64,000 nucleotides of DNA from Holophaga foetida DSM 6591 (GTDB lineage: Bacteria > Acidobacteriota > Holophagae > Holophagales > Holophagaceae): the NCBI RefSeq assembly GCF_000242615.2, contig NZ_KI912269.1, forward strand, positions 403,775 to 467,774, in the 5' to 3' direction. The position numbers and the translations under genes were made by a program. A model generated the notes under the pieces. The model saw only the letters and a list, made by a program, of their open reading frames with translations. It did no database searches and was not told where the DNA came from. Shown one piece after another: positions 25,566-35,500 of this stretch (positions are counted from its first letter, which is position 1; every line of letters begins with the position of its first letter).

Positions 25566-26084
25566 TTACACCAGGCCGTGCGCCTCGTACAACGCCGGAT
25601 AGCTGCGAGTCTCCACGGGGGCATCCTCCAGCCCCAGCTGCACAAGCGCCTCCTGGATGGCCTCGGCGCTGCCTTCCAGCTCCAGGTAGGAGCCGAAGGG
25701 GGCCTCGTCCAGGCAGGCCGTGAGTCCGGGACGCGTCAGGACTTCCCTGCGCTTTTCCATGGAAAGCACGGGGGCGAAGCCCAGTTCCAGCAGAATGCCT
25801 TCCAGCACGCCTCCGTCTTCGATGCCGGTCTCCAGCTCCGGACGGATCTTGAGCCTGGCATCCGGCACTTTGGGCCCCTTCCAGGTCAGCCGAGTGGCCG
25901 ATCCGTACTGGCGCACCCTCAGGGCGCACCCCTTCTCCAGCAGTTCCCGCTGCCGATCCCAGAGCACGCTCTTCTCGTTCTGGGCCTCCACGGAAGTCCG
26001 GAACCCCCGGGCCAGGAGGAGGGGTCGGAGCGCACCCAGATCGGAAACAGGGAGCTTCACTTCAGTTTCAAGAGGATGGGGCAT
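25566..26084 (-). CDS. CYTH domain protein (CyaB/thiamine-triphosphatase-like)
   Basis: The 172-residue product has the CYTH N-terminal ExExK signature (LETEVKLPV), LRVRQYGSATRLTWKGP and a C-terminal LDEAPFGSYLELEGSAEAI acidic strand. The fold binds triphosphates and metal in an open tunnel. Members act as class IV adenylate cyclases, tripolyphosphatases or thiamine triphosphatases; sequence alone does not decide. Confidence 0.78.
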   Translation of the reverse strand: MPHPLETEVKLPVSDLGALRPLLLARGFRTSVEAQNEKSVLWDRQRELLEKGCALRVRQYGSATRLTWKGPKVPDARLKIRPELETGIEDGGVLEGILLELGFAPVLSMEKRREVLTRPGLTACLDEAPFGSYLELEGSAEAIQEALVQLGLEDAPVETRSYPALYEAHGLV

Positions 26085-26131
26085 GGCGGTTCCTGGGAGA
26101 CTGATCGCATGATGAAGGATGTGGAGACTGC

Positions 26132-27436
26132 TTGATCCCTAAACGCTACCTCATTGCGACCCTTTTCATCGCCGCCATGCTCTTGATCATGGCGGTGGTG
26201 CGGGGTCCCGAGGCAGCTCGGACCGGAGGCAGGAGCCCGGAATCGGTGGCCGCCCCCCTGGGCCTGGAATCCTTTGAGCGGATCGCAGAGCTGAAGGTGC
26301 AGGAGGGATGGGCTCCCCGCTTCCAGGGGGCGCTGGATCCGGACCAATGGGAGGCTTGGCCCTACGGCGGCGGATTCGGAACGCCCTGGGAACCGGCTTC
26401 CGCCTACCTTGGCGACCAGGGGGTGGCTCTCAACGGCCCCAAGGGCCAGAGCGAGGTGGCCCTCTGGAAAGGCCTGGAGTGGCGCCACTACCGTTTCGAT
26501 GCCCCGATTGCCAGCGCCCGCCTCGATCCAGACAAGGGCACCCGCCTGCTGGTGACCCTCGTGCTCGGCGCGGACCGATTCAGGACCCAGCTCCTGGAAA
26601 TCCCCGAGGGCCGAGTGATCTGGTCTGTGGAGAGCGGCCCATGGAGCCGCTTCAGCTGGGACGGCGAATCCGTGCTCCTGGGGAGGCTCCGCCCGGAGGG
26701 AGGGCTGCTTCTGGCCTCCCTTCCGATGGACGAGGAGCCCCTGGAGCCCACCCTGGCCCCCTGGGACGAGAAGGGGCTGCCAGCGGCTCCCAAGGGCCTG
26801 GCCACCAAGGAGGAACAGCTCTGGGACGCAGGACGGGACATCAGCGGGTTCCGCCTCATGGTCCCCTGGGGCCCGGAGGCCCGGCTCTGGTTCCCCCGCA
26901 AGGACAGGCTCTGGATCAGCGAGAAGGATCGCTGGTCGTCCTGGAAGCTGGAGGATCGAGTCTGGCGTCGCATGGAAGTTGGTGAAGGCCGCCTGAGCGC
27001 CCTTCCGCCAGTGGCCATGGCCAGGACCATCAAGCCCAGGACAGGAGCGGGGCTCCGCTCCACCGCCCCGGTGGAGGGGGGCGCCTGGAGCGAGGTGCCA
27101 GCGGATTCCAAGGCTTGGCCCGACTACGACCCTGCCTGGACCTGGCTCTCCCTCGAAGGGGGCCACACCTCCTGGGACCTCCGATGGGGAAAGGACATGG
27201 ATGGGCTTCCCCAGGAACGCCAGAGGGCGGCCCTGGACCGCGCCTTCCGCTCCGATTGGAGGACCGCCTCCAGGCTGCGGGCCTCCGTGCGAGGTTGGCT
27301 CAAGGAGGGACCGGAGGTCGCCCTGAGGGAGGTCCAGGGCGCCGCCTGGATCTGGACCGGAGACCGGGTGCTCCTGGTGCGCCTGCCGCCCCTGGAACGG
27401 ATGCGCTGGATGCGGAAACACGGCAGGTGGAAATGA
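26132..27436 (+). CDS. Hypothetical membrane-anchored protein, TTG start
   Basis: Not recognised. The 434-residue product has an N-terminal membrane anchor (YLIATLFIAAMLLIMAVV, ~6-23) and a Trp-rich exported domain. The start is TTG at 26132 with GGAG six bases upstream; no in-frame ATG lies nearby. It runs divergently from the CYTH gene, 47 bases apart. Confidence 0.6.
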   Translation: MIPKRYLIATLFIAAMLLIMAVVRGPEAARTGGRSPESVAAPLGLESFERIAELKVQEGWAPRFQGALDPDQWEAWPYGGGFGTPWEPASAYLGDQGVALNGPKGQSEVALWKGLEWRHYRFDAPIASARLDPDKGTRLLVTLVLGADRFRTQLLEIPEGRVIWSVESGPWSRFSWDGESVLLGRLRPEGGLLLASLPMDEEPLEPTLAPWDEKGLPAAPKGLATKEEQLWDAGRDISGFRLMVPWGPEARLWFPRKDRLWISEKDRWSSWKLEDRVWRRMEVGEGRLSALPPVAMARTIKPRTGAGLRSTAPVEGGAWSEVPADSKAWPDYDPAWTWLSLEGGHTSWDLRWGKDMDGLPQERQRAALDRAFRSDWRTASRLRASVRGWLKEGPEVALREVQGAAWIWTGDRVLLVRLPPLERMRWMRKHGRWK

Positions 27437-27535
27437 AGGGAACCTGAACGACGCGTTTTCAAGTACGGGTTCCGCCTGAATTTCTGATAGCGTAAGCGCA
27501 GCATTCTCATCGCCCCACGGCATCCCGAGGTTCCT

Positions 27536-28735
27536 ATGCCACGTCTTCTCCTCGTGGACGACAATCCCAGCATCCACAAGATCGCCGAATCCCTCCTGGC
27601 ACATACCCAGATCGAGCTGGTCTGTGCCGAAAGCGGCCATACGGCTCTGGGACTTGTCGAGTCGTCATCCCCCTTCGATGTAGCCCTGATCGATATCTCC
27701 ATGGCCGGAATGGACGGGTGGGAGTTGCTGGACAAGCTGCGCTCCGCTCCCGGGACAGCCCGTCTGCCCATCGCCATGATGGCGGGCGTGCTGGACACGG
27801 TGGATCCCGACCGCCTGGCCAAGGCCCCCATCCAGGGCTTCCTCAAGAAGCCCGTGGAGTTGCGGGACTTGGCCGACCGGATCCAGGTGCTGCTGGACAC
27901 CCCGGTTCCCGAGCCGGAGCCGATCCAGGAGCCCGAAGTCCCCACCACCTCCCCCTTCGAGACCCTGCCCGCCCAGAACCTTTCGGATCTTCAGGCCCGC
28001 TTGAACACCGACGACATCCTGGAGCTCACCGAAGAGGATCTCTATCCCGAGGAGGAGGCCCAGCCCTCCGGGCTCCCGGCCGAGGAACCCCTGGAGGAGG
28101 AGTTGGACCTGGAGGAGTTGGACCTGGAAAGCCTCAAGGATCTCAGTGATCCAGAGGACCTGCTGGCCCCCGAAGCGTTCTCGCCCGTGGAGCCCGCCCC
28201 CCTGCAGGAGCTCCCCCTCGACACCGATCTCATCACCGTCGACGATCTGCCGGATCTGGAAGAGGCCAACGCACGGACCACCCAGGAGACCCCGGTCATC
28301 AGCCTGGAGCCGGTCGCCGAACCGGAGTCCATGGAAGAAATGCTGGAATCCCCCTTCCCCGAAGCCCCCGAAGAGTTCGCGCACGAGCCTTCTGAGGAGC
28401 CAGCCGCCGCCGCCCTTGAGGAGGTTCCTGCAAGCGAAGCATCCACAGAGGAGGCCGCCACGGCACTCGATCTGGAGCTCCCGGAGGAGTCGATGGCCGC
28501 CCTTGAAGAGGCCCCCATCGTCGCCGCCCCGGTGGAAACCCCCGAGGAACAGGGCTCTGCTCAGCCGCCCCAGGAGCTCCCCACGACCCAAGCCCTTGTC
28601 GCCGCGCTCATGGCAGACCCAGCCCTCATGGGCGCCCTGGCCAAGGCGGTGGCGGCCCAGCTTTCGGACAAGACCCTGCGTGAAGTCGCCTGGGAGATCA
28701 TGCCGGAGATCGCTGAACGCCAGAAGCTCCTATAG
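27536..28735 (+). CDS. Response regulator with long acidic C-terminal region
   Basis: The 399-residue product starts with a receiver domain (~1-122): DD at 9-10, phosphoacceptor D in VALIDISMAGMDGWE (~53), and K in FLKKPVE. Residues ~125-345 are a Glu/Pro/Ala-rich low-complexity linker, probably disordered. The last ~45 (LMADPALMGALAKAV, LREVAWEIMPEIAERQ) form predicted amphipathic helices. There is no DNA-binding or enzyme domain, so output is probably by protein contact. It heads an operon with the 216-residue protein and the TonB receptor. Confidence 0.8.
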   Translation: MPRLLLVDDNPSIHKIAESLLAHTQIELVCAESGHTALGLVESSSPFDVALIDISMAGMDGWELLDKLRSAPGTARLPIAMMAGVLDTVDPDRLAKAPIQGFLKKPVELRDLADRIQVLLDTPVPEPEPIQEPEVPTTSPFETLPAQNLSDLQARLNTDDILELTEEDLYPEEEAQPSGLPAEEPLEEELDLEELDLESLKDLSDPEDLLAPEAFSPVEPAPLQELPLDTDLITVDDLPDLEEANARTTQETPVISLEPVAEPESMEEMLESPFPEAPEEFAHEPSEEPAAAALEEVPASEASTEEAATALDLELPEESMAALEEAPIVAAPVETPEEQGSAQPPQELPTTQALVAALMADPALMGALAKAVAAQLSDKTLREVAWEIMPEIAERQKLL

Positions 28736-28747
28736 GACGGGACGGAC

Positions 28748-29398
28748 ATGATCACTGGATACAACACCGATGTCCGCCACGGCAGCCGGGTCTACCATGT
28801 CCAGACCGAGGACAAGGGGCTTTCCAACCCCCGCATCGAAACCCTGATCTACGTCGGGGGCGAGATCCTGGACAGCTACCGCAGCTCTTACGAGGATCTG
28901 ACCGCTGTCCCCCCCATTCCCGAGGCCGCCATCCAGACCCGCATGGATGAGCAGCACAAAGCCATCATCCGGGACATCAAGACCGGCAAGTACGACACCA
29001 CCCCTTCGGACCTGGAATCCGAAGAGAGGCGCGTCTTCAATGATCGCCCCCTGGACCAGGCCATCCTGGAATACCTCCAGCACGAAGGGGATGTGGACAC
29101 CCTGGAACTGGTCCTGGACACCCCCCTGCACCCCACCTTCGGCACCCTCTTCCAGGTCAAGGTCCGGGCCCGCCTCTGCGTCAGCCAGAACCCGGTCCCT
29201 GATGCGGAAGTGGCCGTCCGACTCGTCTCCAGCCTCAAGAAGGCCAGCAATCTCCTGGTGGGACGCACCGACGCCGATGGATTCTTTGTCGGCCAAGTGG
29301 AGCTCCCCATGAGCCAGCCCGGCCATTGCGCCGTAGCTGTGACCTGTGTGAGCCCATCCGGAACGGACGAGCTTCGCGCGCTCATCACTGCGGCCTAG
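28748..29398 (+). CDS. Conserved hypothetical protein, 216 residues
   Basis: Not recognised by function. The N-terminus (ITGYNTDVRHGSRVYHVQTEDKG, IETLIYVGGEILDSYRSSY) is of a type seen beside response regulators in several phyla. The C-terminal ~100 residues look like an Ig- or carboxypeptidase-regulatory-type beta-sandwich (ARLCVSQNPVPDAEVAVRL, TDADGFFVGQVELP). No signal peptide. It lies 12 bases after the response regulator and three bases before the TonB receptor. Confidence 0.7.
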   Translation: MITGYNTDVRHGSRVYHVQTEDKGLSNPRIETLIYVGGEILDSYRSSYEDLTAVPPIPEAAIQTRMDEQHKAIIRDIKTGKYDTTPSDLESEERRVFNDRPLDQAILEYLQHEGDVDTLELVLDTPLHPTFGTLFQVKVRARLCVSQNPVPDAEVAVRLVSSLKKASNLLVGRTDADGFFVGQVELPMSQPGHCAVAVTCVSPSGTDELRALITAA

Positions 29399-29401
29399 GC
29401 C

Positions 29402-32200
29402 ATGAGCTCCTTCCCCTGGAAACAGGCTGCCTGCAGCCTCCTTTCGGCGGCAACCCTCAGCGCCCAAAGTACCGGCACCACCACGGCTGACCTGAGGGGC
29501 CAAGTCCGCTGGGCCGGTTCCTCCGCCCCTTCGGAGCTGCGGCTCCTGTTCAAGGCTCGCGGGACCCGCTGGAGGGTGGTTCCCGATGCCCAGGGCACCT
29601 TCATCTTCCATCTGCTTCCCCCCGGAGCCTATGAACTTGAGGTCTGGAGCGCCGGGAATGTCCGCCTGCACCTGCCCGATATCCAGCTCCACGCGGGCAA
29701 TACCCATGAGCTCTCCCTGCTGGTCCCGCCCCCAGCCCAGGCCCAGGTGAGCGTGGAGGACACCCTGGGGTCGACGGGTAACGGCCGCACCCAGGCCGCC
29801 TGGGTGGTGGACTCGCAGCTCCTGACCGAGCTGCCCATCAATCGCAGGAATTTTGCGGACCTCAGCCTGGTGACCCCCCTGGCCACCACCGCCCGGGGAC
29901 CCATCAACTCCGGCGCCCCCGACTCGGGGCTCAGCTTTGCTGGGGCCGGCCCCCGCCAGAACAACTTCATGGTGGACGGCCTGGACAACAACGACCTTGG
30001 GAATGGCAGCAGCCGCCTCCTGATGAGCCAGGAAGCCATCCAGGAATTCCAGGTCATCACGAACGGCTACGCCGCCGAGTTCGGTCGGGCCACCGGAGGG
30101 GTGGTCAACGCGGTGACCAGGAGCGGAAGCAACCAGACCGAAGGCACCCTGTTCTACTACCTCCGCCCCGGAGCCCTGGACGCCAAGTCCCCCCTGTCCG
30201 GAAGCAGCTCCAGCTTGCGGATGCACCAGTACGGCGCTTCGGCTTCCGGGCCCATCCTCAAGGATCGCCTTTTCTATTACGTCTGTGTTGAAGGTCTGAG
30301 GCGTAGCGACGAGAATCAGGTGACCATAGACCCGGCGGTGGCCGCCGCGATCCGCAGCGCTGGCTTCGATCTCCAGACGGGCTCCCAGAGGACCACCGAG
30401 GAGAGCCTGTCCCTCCTGGCCAAGCTGGACTACCTCCAAAGCTCAGAAAGCCGCTGGGGCTTGCGCCTGCTTCACAGCGACCAGCGCAGTGACGACCGGA
30501 TCCCCTGGGGGGGCCTGAGGGCCCGCAGCGTGGGAGGCCGCCAGGATCTCCGCGACACGGCCCTTACCCTCACCCAGCAATGGATACCGAACGCCACTCT
30601 GATCCGGGAAACCAAGCTCATGTACACCACCCGGAGGAACGATCTCCGGGCCCTGGACGACGACCGGACGGTCCAGGTGGACATCCAGGGAGTCGCCAGC
30701 TTCGGCACCCAACGGCTGACGCCCCAGGCCACCCGCACCACCTACCTCCAGCTGGTGGACACCACAACGAAGGTGCTGGGTGACCACACCCTCAAGGCCG
30801 GAATCGACTGGCTGAACACCTACAACCGTGGTTCGGTGGAAAACAACTACGCGGGCTACTACCTCTTCCAGGCGCTGCCCGGTCTCCCACCCCAGTATTA
30901 CCCGTTCCAGAATGGGTACTTCCCGGTGGCCTTCGTGCAGGCCTTCGGAGATCCGTTCACCTCCTTTCGAACGGACAACCAGAGCGCCTTCCTTCAGGAC
31001 GAATGGCGCCCCCGCCAGGATCTGCTGCTCCGATTCGGGGTCCGCTACGACCGGGAGCGCATCCCAGCCTTCACGGACACGGCGGACTACCAGGCTCTCG
31101 GAAATACCGTCGGAGCCTATTCCGAGCTCTTCAAGACGCAGCGGGACTGGACCTCCTCCCGCTGGTCCCCCCGGTTCTCCTTCAGCTGGCAGGCCGCCCA
31201 GGCCTGGCGTTTCTTCGGCGGCTTCGGGTCCTTCATGGGCCAGACCAACCTAAGCCCCATCTTCGGCATACGGACCACGAACGGCAGCCAGGGCTACGGA
31301 ATCCTCCTGACGGCCCTCGATACGAACACCCCCTACCAGGCATGGCTCAACCCCGACCATCGCTACACCTCCGATCCGGGAGGCCTTCCCCGAAGCCTTG
31401 TCATCCCTGGTTCCCACGAAGCTCCGATGAGCCGCCAGCTCAACCTGGGAGTGGAATGGAAGCCCAGGCCAGACCTGACCCTCACCCTGGACATCCTGCG
31501 ATCCCAGGGGAGCCACCTCATGAACATGAGGGATGTGAACCCATACGTGAACCTCACCCAGCGGATCAACCCCGCCTATTCCAGCATCTACCGGATAGAT
31601 GACTCCGGGGCGAGCCGCTACTCCGGCCAGGGCCTCACGGTGGATTGGCGCCCCTCCTCCCGCGCCCGATTCCAGGCATCCTACTGCCACAGCCAAGCGG
31701 AGGACAACGTCACGGACTGGGCCACCAGCCTGGCCCCCCAGAACCCTCTGGATCCCGACACCGAGTGGGGTGCCAGCTCCCAGGACCAGCGGCACCGGAT
31801 CCTCGTAAGCGCAGTGCTGAGCAGCGGGGATGCGGGCGGGCCCTGGCGCAGGAACTGGACCTTGGGCCTCCAGGTGTCCATGGGCAGCGGACGTCCCTAC
31901 ACCCAATTGGCGGGTTTGGATCTCAACCTGAACGGTGACGGGTCCTCAGACCGCCCGGCTGGCGTGGGCCGCAACTCCGAGAACCTCCCCTGGAGTCGGC
32001 GCGTGGATCTCCGGATCAGCCGGGGCTTTGCCTGGGCGACCGTCCAGGGGGAGGCCTCCCTGGATGTCTTCAACCTCTTCAACCATGCGAATGTGACGGA
32101 AGTGCAGAACACCCTCAACTCCGATACCCCTGCCTATGGCACCCCCACGGACTACGAGGCCATGCGGCAAGTGCAGTGCGGGGTGCGATTCAAGTACTGA
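29402..32200 (+). CDS. Oar-like TonB-dependent outer-membrane receptor
   Basis: The 932-residue outer-membrane protein has a signal peptide (ends near LSAQS), a carboxypeptidase-regulatory-like domain (~25-110), a plug (~130-240: ELPINRRNFADLSLVTPLA, NNFMVDGLDNNDLGNGSSRLL, IQEFQVITNGYAAEFGRATGGVVNAVTRSG) and a long beta-barrel ending FKY. This architecture is abundant in Acidobacteriota. The substrate is unknown. It is the last gene of the operon begun by the response regulator. Confidence 0.9.
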   Translation: MSSFPWKQAACSLLSAATLSAQSTGTTTADLRGQVRWAGSSAPSELRLLFKARGTRWRVVPDAQGTFIFHLLPPGAYELEVWSAGNVRLHLPDIQLHAGNTHELSLLVPPPAQAQVSVEDTLGSTGNGRTQAAWVVDSQLLTELPINRRNFADLSLVTPLATTARGPINSGAPDSGLSFAGAGPRQNNFMVDGLDNNDLGNGSSRLLMSQEAIQEFQVITNGYAAEFGRATGGVVNAVTRSGSNQTEGTLFYYLRPGALDAKSPLSGSSSSLRMHQYGASASGPILKDRLFYYVCVEGLRRSDENQVTIDPAVAAAIRSAGFDLQTGSQRTTEESLSLLAKLDYLQSSESRWGLRLLHSDQRSDDRIPWGGLRARSVGGRQDLRDTALTLTQQWIPNATLIRETKLMYTTRRNDLRALDDDRTVQVDIQGVASFGTQRLTPQATRTTYLQLVDTTTKVLGDHTLKAGIDWLNTYNRGSVENNYAGYYLFQALPGLPPQYYPFQNGYFPVAFVQAFGDPFTSFRTDNQSAFLQDEWRPRQDLLLRFGVRYDRERIPAFTDTADYQALGNTVGAYSELFKTQRDWTSSRWSPRFSFSWQAAQAWRFFGGFGSFMGQTNLSPIFGIRTTNGSQGYGILLTALDTNTPYQAWLNPDHRYTSDPGGLPRSLVIPGSHEAPMSRQLNLGVEWKPRPDLTLTLDILRSQGSHLMNMRDVNPYVNLTQRINPAYSSIYRIDDSGASRYSGQGLTVDWRPSSRARFQASYCHSQAEDNVTDWATSLAPQNPLDPDTEWGASSQDQRHRILVSAVLSSGDAGGPWRRNWTLGLQVSMGSGRPYTQLAGLDLNLNGDGSSDRPAGVGRNSENLPWSRRVDLRISRGFAWATVQGEASLDVFNLFNHANVTEVQNTLNSDTPAYGTPTDYEAMRQVQCGVRFKY

Positions 32201-32235
32201 CCCCGGGATGATATGCATTCGCAAACAAAAGAATA

Positions 32236-32554
32236 AATTCCACCACCAAGGCTCCAAGGGCACCAAGTTTCACCAAGAAAAGCAGGATGCGTTGACCAAG
32301 ACACTCAGGCTCGGTTCCGGGAGGGGCAGGTGGCTATGGCACGCTCACGTGCCTTCGCCGCCTGTCCCTCCCGGAACGCGCGCGGCTTTGCTGCGCGCCC
32401 CCGCGTAGCGGGGCGGCCTGAGTGTCCAGCCTGGTGGAGCGATATGGCACGGGCTGGCTTTCACATTCGCCCTGGGGCAAAGCCATGGTCCGTTGGTAAG
32501 CCCTTGGTGAATCCTTGGTGTCTTCCTGTCTACCCTGTAAACCCTTGGGTTTAC
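32236..32554. repeat. Composite intergenic palindromic repeat element
   Basis: This fills the 396-base gap between convergent genes. The left arm (32236-32280: AATTCCACCACCAAGG, GGGCACCAAG, CACCAAGAAAAGCAGG) belongs to the same family as the element at 1084-1204. The right arm (32500-32528) carries CCTTGGTGAATCC and CCTTGGTGTCTTCCTG in inverted orientation. The cloverleaf sequence at 32300-32426 is nested between them, and a perfect palindrome GTAAACCCTTGGGTTTAC closes the element at 32537-32554. No reading frame is convincing. Confidence 0.6.
32300..32426. repeat. Cloverleaf-like four-way-junction sequence
   Basis: Four helices can form together. P1: GACACTCAGGC (32300-32310) with GCCTGAGTGTC (32416-32426). 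P2: 32314-32334 with 32357-32377, 21 pairs including two G:U, capped by GGCACG-CTCA-CGTGCC. P3: 32378-32386 with 32390-32398 (GCGCGC arms, TTT loop). P4: CCCCGC-GTA-GCGGGG (32399-32413). Only five bases at the junction are unpaired. It could be a structured RNA, a DNA site for a transposase or recombinase, or a bidirectional terminator. Confidence 0.6.
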
Positions 32555-32596
32555 ATCGCCCCCTGAAGCCGTGGATCGCACTTTCCCCGCCGTTCC

Positions 32597-35500
32597 CTAT
32601 TCCTTGACGGAGGCCTGAACGACGAAAGGCAGATGCATCCCAGCAAAACGCCCGGGGTTCTGGATCCCCCTTTGCCGCATGGCACTATCAGCACTCTCCA
32701 GGAGTTCCCTGCCATGCTCCCCCTGAAGCCTGGCCCGGCCATGGCGGGCCGTAATGGCGTGCAGGAGCATGTCACAGGCTTCGAAGGCCACCTCCGCCTG
32801 GAGAAGGAAGCCCTGGGCATCCGTCCCCCGCTTCTGGGCCAGAGCCTCAAGGGCCCTCAGACGCAACGCCAGAGCGTGCCCATAGGGAGTCCCCTCCCTT
32901 TCAATGGCGTGGATGTCTGACCGGACCTGCCGCCACTGGCGGCGGGAGATCATCCCTCCGACAGAGATCTCCAGGCCCAGGATGGTCCGGGCCCGCAACT
33001 CCCAGCAGGTGATGGCAATGGCCTGGACCCGCAGCAGCATCGAGCGTTTCAGCTCCTTCCAGCAGCGTTCCAGGTAGTCCAGGGCCTCCAGGCGGGCACC
33101 CGCATAGAGTTCAATGCTCACCCTGGAGATGAACTCGTTGTAATGCTGAGCATGGAAGGCCCGATTGGACCAGAAAGCCATGGACTCCTGGAGGACCACT
33201 CGAGCCCGGTCAGGATCATCCTGGGCCAAGTGGAGCAGGTAGGAGTATCCGGTCTTCAGATTGGTGAGGGCCAGCAGATCCCCCTGCCCCTTGGCCTCCT
33301 GAAGGAGCTCCGGCAAGCGCCGCGCCACCTCAGGCAAGTCCCCCATGACGCTGTAACCCACGAGGGCCTGGAACTGGGCGATATGGATCTCGTAATCCAG
33401 CCCCGTGCAGTGTTCCCGTAGCAGTTGCTCAGCCTTGTCCAGAAGCTCGGCCCCTGCCTTCCACCGGCCCTGCATAATGGCGGCGATCCCGGCACCGATG
33501 AAGGCCCTTCCCATGGGGTTGGGGTGCCCCATCCGCTCCGCCAGGGAGAGTGCCTGGGCCAGGACGCGCCCCGTCTCCCTCTCGGAACGCAAACCGCCGT
33601 GGGCCAGGAAAGCCGCCTCATGAGCCAAGGCCCTGACCAGGCGGAAGGGTTCACCAGCCTTCAGGGTCAGGAGGAGCTGCCGGGCCTGGAAGTCGGCTCC
33701 CCGGATGGGATCGACCGGACCATAGCCCATGGCGGCAGCCCAAAGGATGTCGATGCGGTTGAGCAATCCCGCTGGGATGGATTCCTTGGCCTTCACCGTG
33801 AAGGAGAGGCCACGCAGCTTCAACCGGAGCCGCCCGTACAGGACCGAAAGCAGGGCCCGGGTCGGCGTGCGCGGGATCCTGGCCCCGGCCAGGGGAAGCA
33901 GGCCCTCCAGGATGGTGACGCCCCGGTCCATGTGACCGCTCCGCATGAACTCCTCGGAAGCCCGTCGCTGCAGGAAGACGTCCTCCTGGGCATCGTTTCC
34001 GGGTACGAGGCGGGAATAGGCCTCACCGGCCTCCGCGCTCCGACCGGCGCTGCTGAGCGCTTCGGCGTGTCGCAGAGCCAGAGCTCTGTGCTTGATGTAG
34101 GGACCTGGAAGGAGGGCCAGGGCCTCCCCGAAGAGATTCGCAGCCTGGTCAAAGGCCAGAGCACGCTCGGCCTGCTCGCCAGCGATCCCGAAATAGTGGG
34201 CGGCCTTCTCCTGGCCCCCGCCAGCCTTGAAGTGGGAGGCCAGAAGGATGGCATCGGCATCCCCACGGGATTCCATGGCAACCGCCAGACTAAGGTTTCC
34301 CTGGACCACCCGCGGAGCGTCCATCCCCTCCACCACCGCCTTCCGGACCCGCTCATGGTAGGGCTCCAGGACCTTCTCTTCCTGGGCTCCCCGCACCCGG
34401 ATCAGCCGGAAGGCCCGAAGCTGGGAGAGACCGTGGTAACCTCCACCAGGCCTGCCCATGGCCTCCCGGGCTAGGCCCCAGGGTACGGGACAGGCAGCCA
34501 GGGACACCGTCTCCAGCAGCTCCCGGGCCTCCTCTGGCAGGGTTTGGATCCTGTCCTGGATGTAGCTGTCCAGACCGCTTCCCGAAGCGGAAATGGCACC
34601 CCGTCCCTCTCCGAGGAAATAGGCCAGTTCGCGGATGAAGAAAGGATTGCCGCCGGATTCCCGGGCGATCCGCTCCGCCAGCAACTCCCGCCCCTCCCCA
34701 GGCCCTCCCAGAAAACCCATGGCAAACGTCCGGGAGTCCGGCAGGCTCAGGCTGTGAAGCTCGATCTCGACGACGGGGCCGAAGACCTCAGCCTGCGAGG
34801 AGCGGAGCCGACGCAGGATCGGCGATGTATGCAGGTCATCACTCCTGAAGGTGATGATCAACATCAGAGCGGGTGCATCCGGGGAGCGGAAAAGCTCGGC
34901 CAGAAGGGCCTCACTGTCCAGATCTCCCCACTGCAGATCCTCAAGGACCAGTACCAGGGGATAGAGCTTGGCAAGCCGGACCATGAGTTCCCGGAAGGCG
35001 GAAAAGGCCCTTCTCCGCAATTCCACGGCATCCGGCAGGGAGGTCAAGGTCGGGAGTTCCGCAAGGCTGGGAACCTGCGCCAACACGGGGAAGAGCCTCA
35101 CCAGAGCCTGCATATGCCTGGGGAAGAGAGCCTTGCAGGTCAGGGGAGGAAGGGCCTTCAGGCGGGTGCTCAGGGCATCCACCAGGCTGTCCAGGGCCTT
35201 GAAGGGCACGGTTTCCTGCTCATAGCAGCGCCCTGAGAGGATCTGGACCCTCGGTTCCCGCCGCCGCACCTCCGTCAGGAAGCGCTGCACAAGACCGCTC
35301 TTGCCGGATCCGGCTTCGCCGTGAAGCCAGACGGTGTGGGGGTCGCCATCCTGGAGTCGCTGGAACTCGCGGAGCAGGAGGCCCAGTTCTGCCTCGCGTC
35401 CAGGAACCTCCCGGACAGGCAGGTACCTGGCATGATGGCGTTCCTGGGGCACTGGGTTCCTGAGGCGGGAGAGGATCTCCTCGGCGGAGGGGCGCATGGC

